NCBI RefSeq assembly: GCF_002959755.1
Contig: NZ_PPCW01000005.1
Location: forward strand, 1-64,000
DNA from: Veillonella sp. T11011-6
GTDB lineage: Bacteria > Bacillota > Negativicutes > Veillonellales > Veillonellaceae
Direction of reading: 5' to 3'
Length of the DNA stretch: 64,000 nucleotides
Below are positions 8,094 to 17,826 of the stretch, piece after piece (the first letter of the stretch is position 1; every line of letters begins with the position of its first letter). Under the pieces are notes generated by a model. The model was not told the origin of the DNA, did no database searches, and saw only the letters and a list, made by a program, of their open reading frames with translations. The position numbers were made by a program, and so were the translations under genes.

Positions 8094-9629
8094 ATGGAAA
8101 ACAAGGAATTTGTTATTGTTGTTGACTTTGGTGGTCAATATAATCAATTGATCGCGCGCCGTGTTCGTGAAAATCACGTATACTGCGAAGTATATCCATA
8201 CAACAAAGCGCTGGACAAAATTAAAGAATTAAAACCGCAAGGTATCATCTTCACAGGTGGCCCTAACAGCGTGTATGAAGAAAACTCTCCAAAAATCGAA
8301 AAAGAGATTTTTGAACTTGGTATTCCAGTTCTTGGCATGTGCTATGGTATGCAATTTATGGCGCATACATTGGGTGGCGAAGTTAAATCTGCTGACAACC
8401 GTGAGTTTGGTAAAACACCTACTAAAGTGGACCCTACATCTCCATTGTTCAAAGGCTTGGGCGAAGACCAAGTTGTGTGGATGTCTCACGTTGACTATGT
8501 AGCAAAAGTTCCTGAAGGGTTCGAAATCATTGCGCATACAAAAGATTGCCCTGTTGCATCTATGCAAAATAAAGAACGCAAATTATACGCTATGCAATAT
8601 CATGCAGAAGTATTGCATACTGAACATGGTAAAGAAATGCTTCACAACTTCTTGTATGAAGTGTGTGGTTTCACAGGCACATGGACAATGGCAAACTATG
8701 CAAAAACTGCTATTGAAGAAATCCGTAACACTGTAGGCGATGGCAAAGTATTGTTGGCATTGTCTGGCGGTGTAGATAGCTCCGTTGCAGCAGCACTTAT
8801 CTCTAAAGCTGTTGGCGACCAATTGACTTGTATCTTCGTTGACCATGGTTTAATGCGTAAAAACGAAGGCGACGAAGTTGAAGCAGCTTTCAAAGATTCC
8901 GGCATGCATTTCATCCGTGTGGATGCAGAAAAACGTTTCTTAGATAAATTGGCTGGTCTTGAAGATCCAGAAGCGAAACGTAAAGCTATCGGTGAAGAAT
9001 TCATTCGCGTATTCGAAGACGAAGGCCGTAAAATCGGTTCCGTTGACTTCTTGGCACAAGGTACAATCTACCCTGACGTTATCGAGTCCGGTACTGGCGA
9101 AGCTGAAGTTATTAAATCTCACCACAACGTAGGTGGCTTGCCTGCAGTTGTAGACTTCAAAGGCCTTATCGAACCATTGCGCAACCTCTTCAAAGACGAA
9201 GTACGTGAACTTGGTTCTGAATTAGGTTTGGCTGACTACCTCGTATGGCGTCAACCATTCCCAGGTCCTGGTCTTGCAATCCGCGTAATGGGCGAAATCA
9301 CGAAAGACAAACTCGACATTTTGCGTGATGCGGACTATATCTTCCGTGACGAAATTGCAAAAGCTGGCCTTGATCGCGACATCAACCAATACTTTGCAGT
9401 ATTAACATCTACACGTACCGTAGGTGTTATGGGTGACTTCCGTACATACGATTACACATTGGCATTGCGTGGCGTAACAACAACAGACTTTATGACTGCT
9501 GACTGGGCACGCATCCCTTACGACGTATTGGACACAATCTCCCGACGTATCGTAAACGAAGTACAACACATCAACCGTATCGTGTACGATATTACATCTA
9601 AACCACCTGCTACAATTGAGTGGGAATAA
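8094..9629 (+). CDS. guaA: GMP synthase (glutamine-hydrolysing)
   Basis: GuaA converts XMP to GMP using ATP and the amide of glutamine, the last step of guanine nucleotide synthesis, in the cytosol. The N-terminal class I amidotransferase has nucleophile Cys83 in GMCYGMQ and a [11 protein letters not shown] block where many homologues read FHPEV. The ATP-pyrophosphatase P-loop is [15 protein letters not shown], and the dimerisation domain ends in the conserved KPPATIEWE. The 511 residues are the usual length. The start at 8094 follows GGAGG; an in-frame ATG at 8076 has no ribosome site. The gene appears to be a single transcription unit. Confidence 0.97.
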   Translation: MENKEFVIVVDFGGQYNQLIARRVRENHVYCEVYPYNKALDKIKELKPQGIIFTGGPNSVYEENSPKIEKEIFELGIPVLGMCYGMQFMAHTLGGEVKSADNREFGKTPTKVDPTSPLFKGLGEDQVVWMSHVDYVAKVPEGFEIIAHTKDCPVASMQNKERKLYAMQYHAEVLHTEHGKEMLHNFLYEVCGFTGTWTMANYAKTAIEEIRNTVGDGKVLLALSGGVDSSVAAALISKAVGDQLTCIFVDHGLMRKNEGDEVEAAFKDSGMHFIRVDAEKRFLDKLAGLEDPEAKRKAIGEEFIRVFEDEGRKIGSVDFLAQGTIYPDVIESGTGEAEVIKSHHNVGGLPAVVDFKGLIEPLRNLFKDEVRELGSELGLADYLVWRQPFPGPGLAIRVMGEITKDKLDILRDADYIFRDEIAKAGLDRDINQYFAVLTSTRTVGVMGDFRTYDYTLALRGVTTTDFMTADWARIPYDVLDTISRRIVNEVQHINRIVYDITSKPPATIEWE

Positions 9630-9737
9630 AAGTTGAATAAGTAAGTTTTTTATGGTTTATTCTTTATAAGAATAAGCAAGTTGAATATAATAAAAAACAA
9701 ATTAGATAACAACTTATATAAATTATAGATTGAACTG

Positions 9738-9780
9738 ACCCCTTAATGTTAAATTTGTTTTTATTTAGCATTGAGGGGTT
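9738..9780 (+). terminator. Probable terminator after guaA
   Basis: GACCCCTTAATGTTAAA pairs with TTTAGCATTGAGGGGTT and is followed by an AT-rich tract with a short T run. A second weak hairpin with TTATTCTT/AAGAATAA arms lies at about 9659-9677. Confidence 0.55.
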
Positions 9781-9870
9781 AATTTATAATTTTTATAGTT
9801 TAAAAGTGAATTGTATTAGAGTTTAATAATATTAAATTAGAATTTTGATATTATGGGGGGAACATTATTA

Positions 9871-11841
9871 ATGGGAAAAAAAGAAGTGATGACAGATTTG
9901 TGGGTTTATGAAATGCTGAGAGAAATTGGTGTGCATAACCATTTTTCTGCACAAGGAAGTAATATAAAAGAATTAGATGAAGCACTATCAACTGCATCTA
10001 AGAAAGGAACTGGTAATGTAGGCTTTCCAGAATATGTTGGTGTAATAAATGATTTTCTTATCGTAATCGAAGATAAGGCTAGTTTAAATAAGCATGTGAA
10101 TAGAACTGAGCAGGATTTAATTGCTGAAGATGTTAAGTCTATTACTGAATATGCCGTAAATGGTGCTTTGTTTTATGGAAAACATTTAGCCCAAAATACA
10201 ACTTTTAATAAGATTATTGCAATTGGTGTTAGTGGAAATGAAAAGAATCATAGAATCACACCTATATTTGTTGATGAGCGAGGTGGATATAAAGAACTTG
10301 ATGATGTAGAAACATTTATATCTTTTAGATCTGATAATATTAATGAATACTATCAAAGAGAAATCTTAGAAGTAAAGACTAATGATGAGCTTAAAACTGA
10401 AGAACTTTTAAAAATAGCACGTTCTCTACATGAAGATTTCAGAAATTATGGAAATCTAGAGGATAAAAGTAAACCTTTAATTGTTTCTGGAATTTTACTT
10501 GCATTATCTGAAATTGAATTTAAAAATTTTGATATTTCCGATTTAGTTGGCGATAAGATTAGAACTGACGGTTCAAAAATTTATAAAGCAATAGAAGATA
10601 ATCTTAGAAGGGCAAATGTTAGTCCTGAGATAAAAAGAGATAAGCTTCTTAATCAGTTTAATATAATTAAGGATAATAATAAGATTAATGAGAAAAACTC
10701 TAATCTAGGAAAAACGCCTTTGAGATATTTCACAGAAATTTTATATAACAGTATTTTTACAAATATTAAATATAGTTCTTCTACAGAAGATTATATTGGT
10801 AGATTTTATGGTGAATTTATGTCTTATTCTGGTGGTGATGGACAGAGCTTAGGGATTATTTTAACACCGAGACATATAACAGAGTTATTTTGCGAATTGC
10901 TTGATATACAACCAACAGATAAAATTTTGGATCCTTGTTGTGGTACAGCAGGATTTCTTATAGCTGCAATGCATAAAATGTTATCAAATAGTAATGATGA
11001 GATGGAACAAATTGATATCAGGAAAAATAGACTTTTTGGTATTGAATTACAAGATTATATGTTTACCATAGCAACAACTAATATGATTCTACGTGGTGAT
11101 GGTAAAAGCAATTTGGAAAATCAGGATTTTTTGGCACAGAATCCAAGTAAATTGCAGTTAAAAGGCTGTACTATAGGGCTGATGAATCCACCCTATTCTC
11201 AAGGATCTAAGCAAAATCCTGAGTTATATGAAATAAACTTTGTAAATCATTTATTAGAAAGCTTGGTATCAGGTGCAAAAGTTGCTGTAATTGTTCCTCA
11301 ATCAACATTTACAGGAAAAACTAAAGATGAAAAAAATTTAAAAACTAAAATTTTAAAGAATCATACACTTGAAGGTGTTATAACTCTTAATAAGAATACT
11401 TTTTATGGTGTTGGCACAAATCCTTGTATTGGTATATTTACAGTTGGTATACCGCATAGCAATTTTAAAAAAGCAAAGTTTATTAATTTTGAGGAAGATG
11501 GTTATATTGTAAGTAAACATATAGGTTTAATTGATAATGGGAGTGCAAAGGATAAAAAACAACATTTATTAGCTGTATGGAATAATGAAATAAAAGCACC
11601 TACAAAATTTTGCGTAGAAACTACTGTTGAAGATACTGATGAATGGTTACATTCTTTTTACTATTTTAACGATGAAATTCCAAGTGATGCGGATTTTGAG
11701 AAAACTATTGCTGATTATTTGACTTTTGAAGTTAATATGATTACACATGGTCGAAAGTATTTATTTGACACAGATACGACCATTGACAGAATTAGAGAAA
11801 ATACTTTGAAAGTAGCAGAGGATGGTGCTGAGTATGTATAA
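9871..11841 (+). CDS. BcgI-like restriction-modification subunit (nuclease + N6-adenine methylase)
   Basis: This protein fuses an N-terminal PD-(D/E)xK nuclease to a gamma-class N6-adenine methylase, as in the A subunit of type IIB enzymes such as BcgI. The nuclease motif is visible as Asp61 with Glu67-Asp68-Lys69 (NDFLIVIEDK). Methylase motif I is LDPCCGTAGF near residue 354 and motif IV is NPPY at 439-442. About 656 residues is close to the length of BcgIA. A specificity gene follows with an 8-base overlap, and no separate HsdR helicase is present, which argues against a type I system. The start at 9871 is ten bases after a GGGGGG ribosome site. The gene is visibly more AT-rich than guaA, consistent with transfer. 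Confidence 0.82.
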   Translation: MGKKEVMTDLWVYEMLREIGVHNHFSAQGSNIKELDEALSTASKKGTGNVGFPEYVGVINDFLIVIEDKASLNKHVNRTEQDLIAEDVKSITEYAVNGALFYGKHLAQNTTFNKIIAIGVSGNEKNHRITPIFVDERGGYKELDDVETFISFRSDNINEYYQREILEVKTNDELKTEELLKIARSLHEDFRNYGNLEDKSKPLIVSGILLALSEIEFKNFDISDLVGDKIRTDGSKIYKAIEDNLRRANVSPEIKRDKLLNQFNIIKDNNKINEKNSNLGKTPLRYFTEILYNSIFTNIKYSSSTEDYIGRFYGEFMSYSGGDGQSLGIILTPRHITELFCELLDIQPTDKILDPCCGTAGFLIAAMHKMLSNSNDEMEQIDIRKNRLFGIELQDYMFTIATTNMILRGDGKSNLENQDFLAQNPSKLQLKGCTIGLMNPPYSQGSKQNPELYEINFVNHLLESLVSGAKVAVIVPQSTFTGKTKDEKNLKTKILKNHTLEGVITLNKNTFYGVGTNPCIGIFTVGIPHSNFKKAKFINFEEDGYIVSKHIGLIDNGSAKDKKQHLLAVWNNEIKAPTKFCVETTVEDTDEWLHSFYYFNDEIPSDADFEKTIADYLTFEVNMITHGRKYLFDTDTTIDRIRENTLKVAEDGAEYV

Positions 11842-12886
11842 GTATCATTTGACTGACGTAGATTGGGGAAATTTTTTTGTAAAGGATATTTTTGAAATTG
11901 AAAAGTGCAAATGTTCAAAGGTTGCGACATTATCTGAAGGGAATATTCCGTATGTAGGAGCCACAAATCGTAATAATGGGGTTCTAGGCTTTGTCCATGG
12001 GGATGCCAAATTAATAACTAAGGGTAAGTGTATTGCATTTATTTGTGATGGCGAAGGATCTATTGGTTATTCAATATATAAAGAAGAAGATTTCATAGGG
12101 AGTACCACTATAAAAGTAGGACGAAATAGTAAATTGAATAAATATAATGCTAAATTTATAACTACAATAGCGGATACTGTTAGAAGTAAATATAATTTTG
12201 GATTTAAGCGAAATGAAGAACACTTAAAAAAAGAGATTTTACAACTACCAATAGATGATAATGGAAAATTAAATTGGCATTTTATGGAGGAATATATTAA
12301 GGAAAGAGTCCAAAAACAATGCACAGATATGAAAATATATTATAGACAAAGGTTGCTTGCTTTAAAAAATTGTCAACAGGTGGAAGAAAGTATTGAATGG
12401 GGAGAATTTTCATTAAAAGATTTATTTATATTTGAGCGTGGAAATCAAAATAATATGGCTTTATGCAAAAGTGGCGATATTCCCTTAATATCTGCTAAAA
12501 AGGTGGATAATGGTGTAAAGACCTTTATCTCCGATAATGGGAAAAAACTCTTTGATGGACATATTTTAACATTAAATAATGATGGGGATGGTGGTGTAGG
12601 CATTGCATATTATCAAGCTAATAAAATAGCTTTAGATACACACGTGACTGCTTTAATACCTAAAGTAAAAATAGATAGATCATCATTGCTGTTTATTAGT
12701 AGAAGTATTACGATTCAGAGAGCTAAGTTTAGTCATGGGTATTCATTAAATAATAATAGAATGAAAGCACAAAAAATAATATTACCTTTAGATGAAGAAA
12801 AAAGACCCAATTGGTCTTATATGAAGCATTTTATGATGAATATTGAGAGACAAAAAATAGAGTGCATTTTAAAATATTTGGATTGA
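11834..12886 (+). CDS. Restriction-modification specificity subunit (HsdS/BcgIB-like)
   Basis: A roughly 350-residue DNA specificity subunit with two target-recognition domains. The first spans about residues 8-150 (WGNFFVKDIFEIEK to LQLPIDDNGKLNW). The second spans about 190-345 (WGEFSLKDLFIFERGN to ILPLDEEKRPNW). The repeated W-G-x-F and P-x-D-x-x-x-x-x-N-W blocks show internal duplication. Each domain would read half of a bipartite site and guide the upstream nuclease-methylase. Translation is probably coupled, since its ATG overlaps the end of the previous gene. The ATG at 11822 is an alternative start. The length matches BcgIB (about 340). Confidence 0.83.
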   Translation: MYKYHLTDVDWGNFFVKDIFEIEKCKCSKVATLSEGNIPYVGATNRNNGVLGFVHGDAKLITKGKCIAFICDGEGSIGYSIYKEEDFIGSTTIKVGRNSKLNKYNAKFITTIADTVRSKYNFGFKRNEEHLKKEILQLPIDDNGKLNWHFMEEYIKERVQKQCTDMKIYYRQRLLALKNCQQVEESIEWGEFSLKDLFIFERGNQNNMALCKSGDIPLISAKKVDNGVKTFISDNGKKLFDGHILTLNNDGDGGVGIAYYQANKIALDTHVTALIPKVKIDRSSLLFISRSITIQRAKFSHGYSLNNNRMKAQKIILPLDEEKRPNWSYMKHFMMNIERQKIECILKYLD

Positions 12887-12999
12887 TATATAATTAGTCT
12901 ATTAAAGTGAATAGATCAGGTTCTTTGATATTTATAATAATGATTTGAATTAGGCCTTATAAAGCTCTTAATTAATAAAACTATAATATTAATATAAAC

Positions 13000-14421
13000 T
13001 GCACCCCAAAAATTGGACACAATTCTGAAGGTGCAGTTTTTTATGTAAAAATACTGAAAAGAATTTAAAGAAAATGTCATTAGCCTTTTTGAAAAAGGAT
13101 TAAGTCCCTTTAGAATTGCTAAGGATTTTGAAATTCCAGAAAGTACTGTAAAAAACTGGCTATATAAGTTTAACCTTAGTCAAAATTTGACTCATTAAAT
13201 TGGTAAACAAGTATTTTCAGCAGATTTTAAACGTAAAGTTATTGAAAGTAGATGGAAAAATAAGTTATCCTTTAAGACAGTGGCAGAACATTTTAATTTA
13301 GATAATCCTAGTTTAATTGCAGCATGGCAAAAAAAGATATTTAGATGAAGGAATCTCAGGATTACAATCTAGACCATCTATGAAACCTAAAGAACTAATA
13401 CATCCCACAAAAGAGTAAAGTATTAAATCAGACAAAGAACAGATAAAAGAACTAGGAACTGAAACCGCTCGGTTGAAATATGAAATGGCTTTTACGATGA
13501 CTTTATGAAAGAAATATGTGGAATTGCTAAGCCCCATAGAGCTGTAAAAAAAGCACAAACAATTGCCATCGAAAGATTAAGAAAAATATATCTCCTTTAG
13601 TTTATGCTCGAGTACTTTGGTATTAGCCGTAGTACATATTAGATAGGCTTAGCTAGCATAAAAATGGGAGACAAATATACAGAGAATCGAGAAGCTATTC
13701 GCACACTTGTGGCGTCGCTATGGGTATCGTTGAATTACAATAACATTGCATAAATTAGGCATTTATATAAATCATAAAGTTGTAATGTGTATTATGAAGG
13801 AAGAAAACTTAACATGTAAAGTTTGCCTAAAGCAGTATCGCTCATATAGAGGTTCTGAAGGAAAAATCGTGCCCAATATTATTAAGCTGAACTTTACTGC
13901 AACAAAGCCAGAACAAAATGGACTACAGATATTACAGAATTTCAGGTGTTTGGGCGTAAGGTTTACTTATCATCAATCTTAGATATGTATAATGGTGAAA
14001 TTGTATCTTATGAAATATCAGAACGGCTTATATAAACACAGGTGTTATCTATGCTAGATAAAGCCTTTAAGAATAGGCTGCATAGCAAAGGTTGTATTTT
14101 ACATTCCAATCAAGGATGGCAGTACCAGCATAGAGCTTATCAAGAAACATTAAAAAATCACGCTATAATCCAATGTATGTACCGAAAAGGAAAATGTTTG
14201 GATAATAGCGTGATGGAAACTTCTTTGGCTTATTAAAACTAGAGTTGTTATATTTTGAGAAATTTACTTCCTATGAAGATTTTATTAACAAATTAAAAGA
14301 TTATATTGATTGTTACAATACAAAACGTATTAAGCTCAAATTAAAAGGAATGAGTCCGATAGAATACCGAACTCATTTCCCAAAAGCAGTTTAATTTTAT
14401 CTGTCCAAGAAAATGGGAGCA
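13000..14421 (+). mobile_element. Decayed IS3-family insertion sequence
   Basis: The ends are related inverted repeats: TGCACCCC...ATTGGACA at 13000-13018 on the left, and the complement of TGCTCCC...CTTGGACA at 14402-14421 on the right. The interior encodes fragments of an IS3 OrfA/OrfB pair broken by several frameshifts and stops. The size of about 1.42 kb fits the IS3 family. No clear target duplication is seen. It separates the restriction-modification pair from the next defence-like genes. Confidence 0.8.
13040..14394 (+). pseudogene. IS3-type transposase OrfA/OrfB remnants
   Basis: OrfA begins near 13060, with a helix-turn-helix readable as FRIAKDFEIPESTVKNWLYKF, then suffers stops near 13198 and further frameshifts. 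OrfB fragments include HSNQGWQYQ (normally HSDQG, so a catalytic Asp of the DDE core appears changed to Asn) around 14103-14130. The tail FINKLKDYIDCYN...GMSPIEYR is read in a different frame up to the TAA at 14392. No single frame spans the gene, so the transposase cannot be functional. Confidence 0.85.
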
Positions 14422-14466
14422 GATTACTGTTACAATCTTTTTTGAGTTTTATTTATAAATCTAATA

Positions 14467-15651
14467 TTATTGAGTCAACCACATTTTTAAAATATAATCA
14501 ATAAGATATTTTATCTTAGAGAAATCATATTTGTTATAGAAGTTTTTATGGAATGATTTGATTAATAAATCTTTTGGTTCGATGTTTCCTTGATATTGTA
14601 TTAATGTTTTATCAAACCCTGTCCATCTAACATAAATATCTTCTTTAACTGAGGTATAATCTAAGAAGCACTCTATAGAAACTGCTTTTCCATTGATGTT
14701 TTCGAAGGATTCTCCTTGAGGGCCTTTGCACTTAAAGTTGTTAAATTCTATATGGTTGGGAAGAGTGATGACTTTTAGATTTTGTGGTAAGATTATCTGT
14801 TTAATATCGTTGTATACAGAGTAACCAGCTGTATCGTTATCTAAAATAACTAATATATTATTTTGAATATTTATTTTAGATAATCCTTTAATAAAATTTT
14901 TTAAATTACCGGTGCCGGTAAAAGGATAATTTTTTTCCATATCTATATAATCGAAAAAATCAGAAATATCATTGTATAGTAAATCGATACATTTTTGAAT
15001 AATATTGGTATCGGTACTTCCCTCTGTTACAATTAGAATTTTTTCTTTAGGTGTTAATCTAGATGTTATATCTTTTTCTAAATGACATCCAGTTTCCACA
15101 ATATCTTCAGTTCTCCAAATTAAATCTAAATCTAGATTATTCTTATTTTCAGATAAAATTCTTAATGTAATATATGGTGAAAGATTTTCTAGAAATTCGC
15201 CAATCATGTAGATATCGTTATTAAATAAATTTTTTAATTCTGGAATTTCCTTTATAACACATTTTCTTACATACTCACCTAAATCATAATCTCTTTCATA
15301 TTCAGCAGCTGTCATATCAATTTCTTTTATATTGATACTTTTTAGTACATCGTAATAATCAGTAAAATTAATGGAGAGAGATATATTATATAATTGATTA
15401 AAATATTCTATTTCTTCATCAAACATATTTTCAATTTTCTTTAAGGTATAGCCTAATAAATTCAACCTTCTTTTTATTGAATTCATATTTTTTAGAAAAC
15501 CTTTTTTATATTTTACTTCATTGTGAGGGTAGTAATATGGAACTGTTTTAAAATCATCTTGTTGAAATAAAAATGAATGACTATCATCAATATTATTTTT
15601 TCTCCAATCAATTTCCATTTTATCAATTCCTAATCTAATCATAGATTCCAT
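14467..15651 (-). CDS. HEPN/TOPRIM-type protein, putative conflict-system nuclease
   Basis: This 394-residue protein has an N-terminal region starting SMIRLGIDKMEIDWRKN, with a later SHSFLF block, which I recognise as like the HEPN/Toprim-associated N-terminal domain. A TOPRIM domain follows at about residues 203-330, with Glu210 in VTEGSTD and Asp271/Asp273 in ILDNDTAG, the acidic metal-binding set of topoisomerase/primase/OLD nucleases. No ATPase domain is present, unlike OLD proteins. A weak ribosome site (TGAGGT) precedes the ATG. It is divergent from a HEPN zinc-ribbon gene across a 337-base shared region and sits in an AT-rich island. Nuclease activity is inferred from the motifs; its target is unknown. 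Confidence 0.72.
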   Translation of the reverse strand: MESMIRLGIDKMEIDWRKNNIDDSHSFLFQQDDFKTVPYYYPHNEVKYKKGFLKNMNSIKRRLNLLGYTLKKIENMFDEEIEYFNQLYNISLSINFTDYYDVLKSINIKEIDMTAAEYERDYDLGEYVRKCVIKEIPELKNLFNNDIYMIGEFLENLSPYITLRILSENKNNLDLDLIWRTEDIVETGCHLEKDITSRLTPKEKILIVTEGSTDTNIIQKCIDLLYNDISDFFDYIDMEKNYPFTGTGNLKNFIKGLSKINIQNNILVILDNDTAGYSVYNDIKQIILPQNLKVITLPNHIEFNNFKCKGPQGESFENINGKAVSIECFLDYTSVKEDIYVRWTGFDKTLIQYQGNIEPKDLLIKSFHKNFYNKYDFSKIKYLIDYILKMWLTQ

Positions 15652-15988
15652 TGTTATTTACCTCATATGTTAGGATATGCTATTAAATTCTTTTAGGATC
15701 AGTTCTATTAGCAATAATTTTGGTGTTATATCTTAATAGTTATTATTTTAGTAAAATTTAAGTACTAGTATTAAAGTAGTACGATTTAAATACTAATATC
15801 AATTTAATAATGGTTTTAAGGAAATAAAAAAATATTTAAGGTTCATCTTAAGGAGGTTGATTGCAGAATTTATATCAAAAATTATAACATGAGGCCTGAG
15901 ATCTAAAAAGTAGAATTAGAGGAAAATCTTGAAACTGCTGGGTATGCTGACTATGCTTAATGAATACTGTTAATGCAAAGGGGAAAAT
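15652..15988. other. Shared divergent control region with two direct repeats
   Basis: This 337-base gap separates the TOPRIM and HEPN genes. It has a degenerate direct repeat, TTTAAGTACTAGTATTA (from about 15758) and TTTAAATACTAATATCA (from about 15789), that could be an operator for both genes. At 15850-15856 an AAGGAGG stands before only tiny frames. A fragment starting ATG at 15889 stops after five codons and could read on for about 18 more if the stop is ignored, which looks like a decayed small gene. Confidence 0.5.
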
Positions 15989-17689
15989 ATGGAGCTGGTG
16001 AAATTTGTAGCCGTTGGAGATAAAGGTGGTAAATCAGATTATTATAAATATATACAATCAATATTGACAGGGCTTTACAAACAAGGATATATAGATTCCT
16101 ATACTTTAGATGTAGATATTCATACATGTTGCCTTTTCGCTATTTGTAGTCATATATGTAAGGAGGACTTTAGTGTTGATGTAGCTTTTGAAATTAGTAC
16201 ATTCAATAATGTAAAGCAGATATTGATTGATATTAGATCCAATAGTTATGAAATTGATATTAATAGAACTTATTTAGAGAATTTGAAGTTATGTATAAAG
16301 AAGATAATTATTAAAGATTGGGAAAAAATAATATGGTTATATGATGAAGATGCTTACCTGTTGTCAAAAGAACTATATAGTTATCTTTATATTGTAGAAA
16401 ATAAAATCCGTCGATTTATTAACGAGTTTATGGTTAAGACCTTTGGTACAAATTGGTGGGATCATTTATCCGATCAGACTATTAAGGATAAGTATAATGC
16501 CAGATATAGGATGTATAAGAAAGCTGTGACAGGGTTTAATAATGTTGATGATCATTTGTTTTCAATTGATGTTGGTGATTTGTATAAAATGCTAACAATG
16601 AAAATAATGTCGTGGAGTCCAGTTTACGATACAGATATTGAAGCTTTGTTAGTGGGGAAAACCGAGGGTAAAGAATACTTAATTGTTGAGAAAATAAAAA
16701 AACAGTTGATTGTAAAAGATGACTTTTGGGAAAAATATTTTAAGCTTTATTTTGATAGTGAGTTTTCAGAAAGTTTTAGGCAGTTTGAGTTAAATAGAAA
16801 TCACATTGCGCATAATAAAATATTAGATAGAGCTGCATATAATGTTATTCGTAGATCTATAGAAAAAATTGATAAATATTTTGATAATGCATTGATAGAA
16901 CTTTATAGGAATAAAAAATCATTTGTACCAATACAAGGAGCATTACTGAAATATAAAGATTTACTAATAGAAACAAAACAAAATGATTCAGGTATAGAGA
17001 TTAGAGATAATAGTAGAATAAATACTTTGTTTAAGGATGTTCTTTTAGAAACAATTACTGATATAACAGATGCATTAAGATTTAGAGAAGATATCAGTAT
17101 TAATACAACGGATTTTGATTATAATAATTTGGAGGGTAAATTATTTTCAGCAAGATCGAAAGTTACTAATCAGCAATTAGACTTTTTTTACTCTATGAAA
17201 ATTAATGATGAGGAAGGAGCTAAGAGTACCTTAACAATAACAGGTACTCCGAATTTTAGTAGTCATAATGAATTTAGTGTTGATATTACTTATATTAATG
17301 GTGCAGTAGAGTATAATGATGAACAAGGTTATTATATGCCTATTGCTAATGATGGGATTCTTAAAGATGATTTAGATAATTATTTAGATAAAGTCGTGGA
17401 TTTTATAAATGTGGAACTGGAGAGTCTTAAAGAATATGTGGATTCAATAAGTTATGAGCGGGTGAAAGAAGGAGGAACTTTACCTATTGCTGATGGAGTT
17501 TATTGTGATGAATGTGAAGAAGAATATATATGTATTGATGAAAGTCTAGCAGAAGTAGGAATATGCCTAAATTGTGGTACACATTATAAGATTTCTGAAT
17601 GTGAAAGGTGTGGCCAATATTTTATTGATTATGAAGAAGCCGAGATTAAGATATGTGATCAATGTAAGCAGTATTATGATAGAGAGTAG
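15989..17689 (+). CDS. HEPN-domain protein with C-terminal zinc ribbons
   Basis: No named family is recognised with certainty for this 566-residue protein. Residues about 125-300 look like an all-helical HEPN domain: an early ENKIRRF helix and, in a late helix, Arg270-Asn271-x3-His275 (RNHIAH), the Rx4H signature of HEPN ribonucleases. The end carries two Cys4 zinc ribbons: Cys506/509 with 526/529, and Cys538/541 with 556/559, plus an extra Cys515. The N-terminal 100 residues and the 310-490 region are mixed alpha/beta and could be sensor or linker domains. The likely role is an RNA-cleaving defence effector, by analogy with HEPN toxins. It is divergent from the TOPRIM gene, in an AT-rich island. 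Confidence 0.65.
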   Translation: MELVKFVAVGDKGGKSDYYKYIQSILTGLYKQGYIDSYTLDVDIHTCCLFAICSHICKEDFSVDVAFEISTFNNVKQILIDIRSNSYEIDINRTYLENLKLCIKKIIIKDWEKIIWLYDEDAYLLSKELYSYLYIVENKIRRFINEFMVKTFGTNWWDHLSDQTIKDKYNARYRMYKKAVTGFNNVDDHLFSIDVGDLYKMLTMKIMSWSPVYDTDIEALLVGKTEGKEYLIVEKIKKQLIVKDDFWEKYFKLYFDSEFSESFRQFELNRNHIAHNKILDRAAYNVIRRSIEKIDKYFDNALIELYRNKKSFVPIQGALLKYKDLLIETKQNDSGIEIRDNSRINTLFKDVLLETITDITDALRFREDISINTTDFDYNNLEGKLFSARSKVTNQQLDFFYSMKINDEEGAKSTLTITGTPNFSSHNEFSVDITYINGAVEYNDEQGYYMPIANDGILKDDLDNYLDKVVDFINVELESLKEYVDSISYERVKEGGTLPIADGVYCDECEEEYICIDESLAEVGICLNCGTHYKISECERCGQYFIDYEEAEIKICDQCKQYYDRE

Positions 17690-17737
17690 TCTATGTGTTG
17701 ATTTCTATTGTTTTCTAGAATCTTGAAATAAAGTAGA

Positions 17738-17790
17738 TAAGAGTTTTAGATATTGGAAAGGAATAATAGTATTTCTAATATAACTCTTAT
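17738..17790 (+). terminator. Weak hairpin after the HEPN gene
   Basis: ATAAGAGTT (17738-17746) pairs with AACTCTTAT (17782-17790), with partial pairing further in and TTATTT following. It could terminate the HEPN transcript, but the U tract is poor. Confidence 0.4.
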
Positions 17791-17826
17791 TTAACAAATT
17801 ATTATATGTAATCGATGAGGTCTAAT

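Noticed and set aside
13746-14236. Separate small genes in the 13.7-14.2 kb region
   Set aside because: Their translations are fragments of a broken IS3 OrfB in different frames.
15850-15960. Small gene after the AAGGAGG at 15850-15856
   Set aside because: All frames stop within a few codons; it looks like a decayed gene at most.
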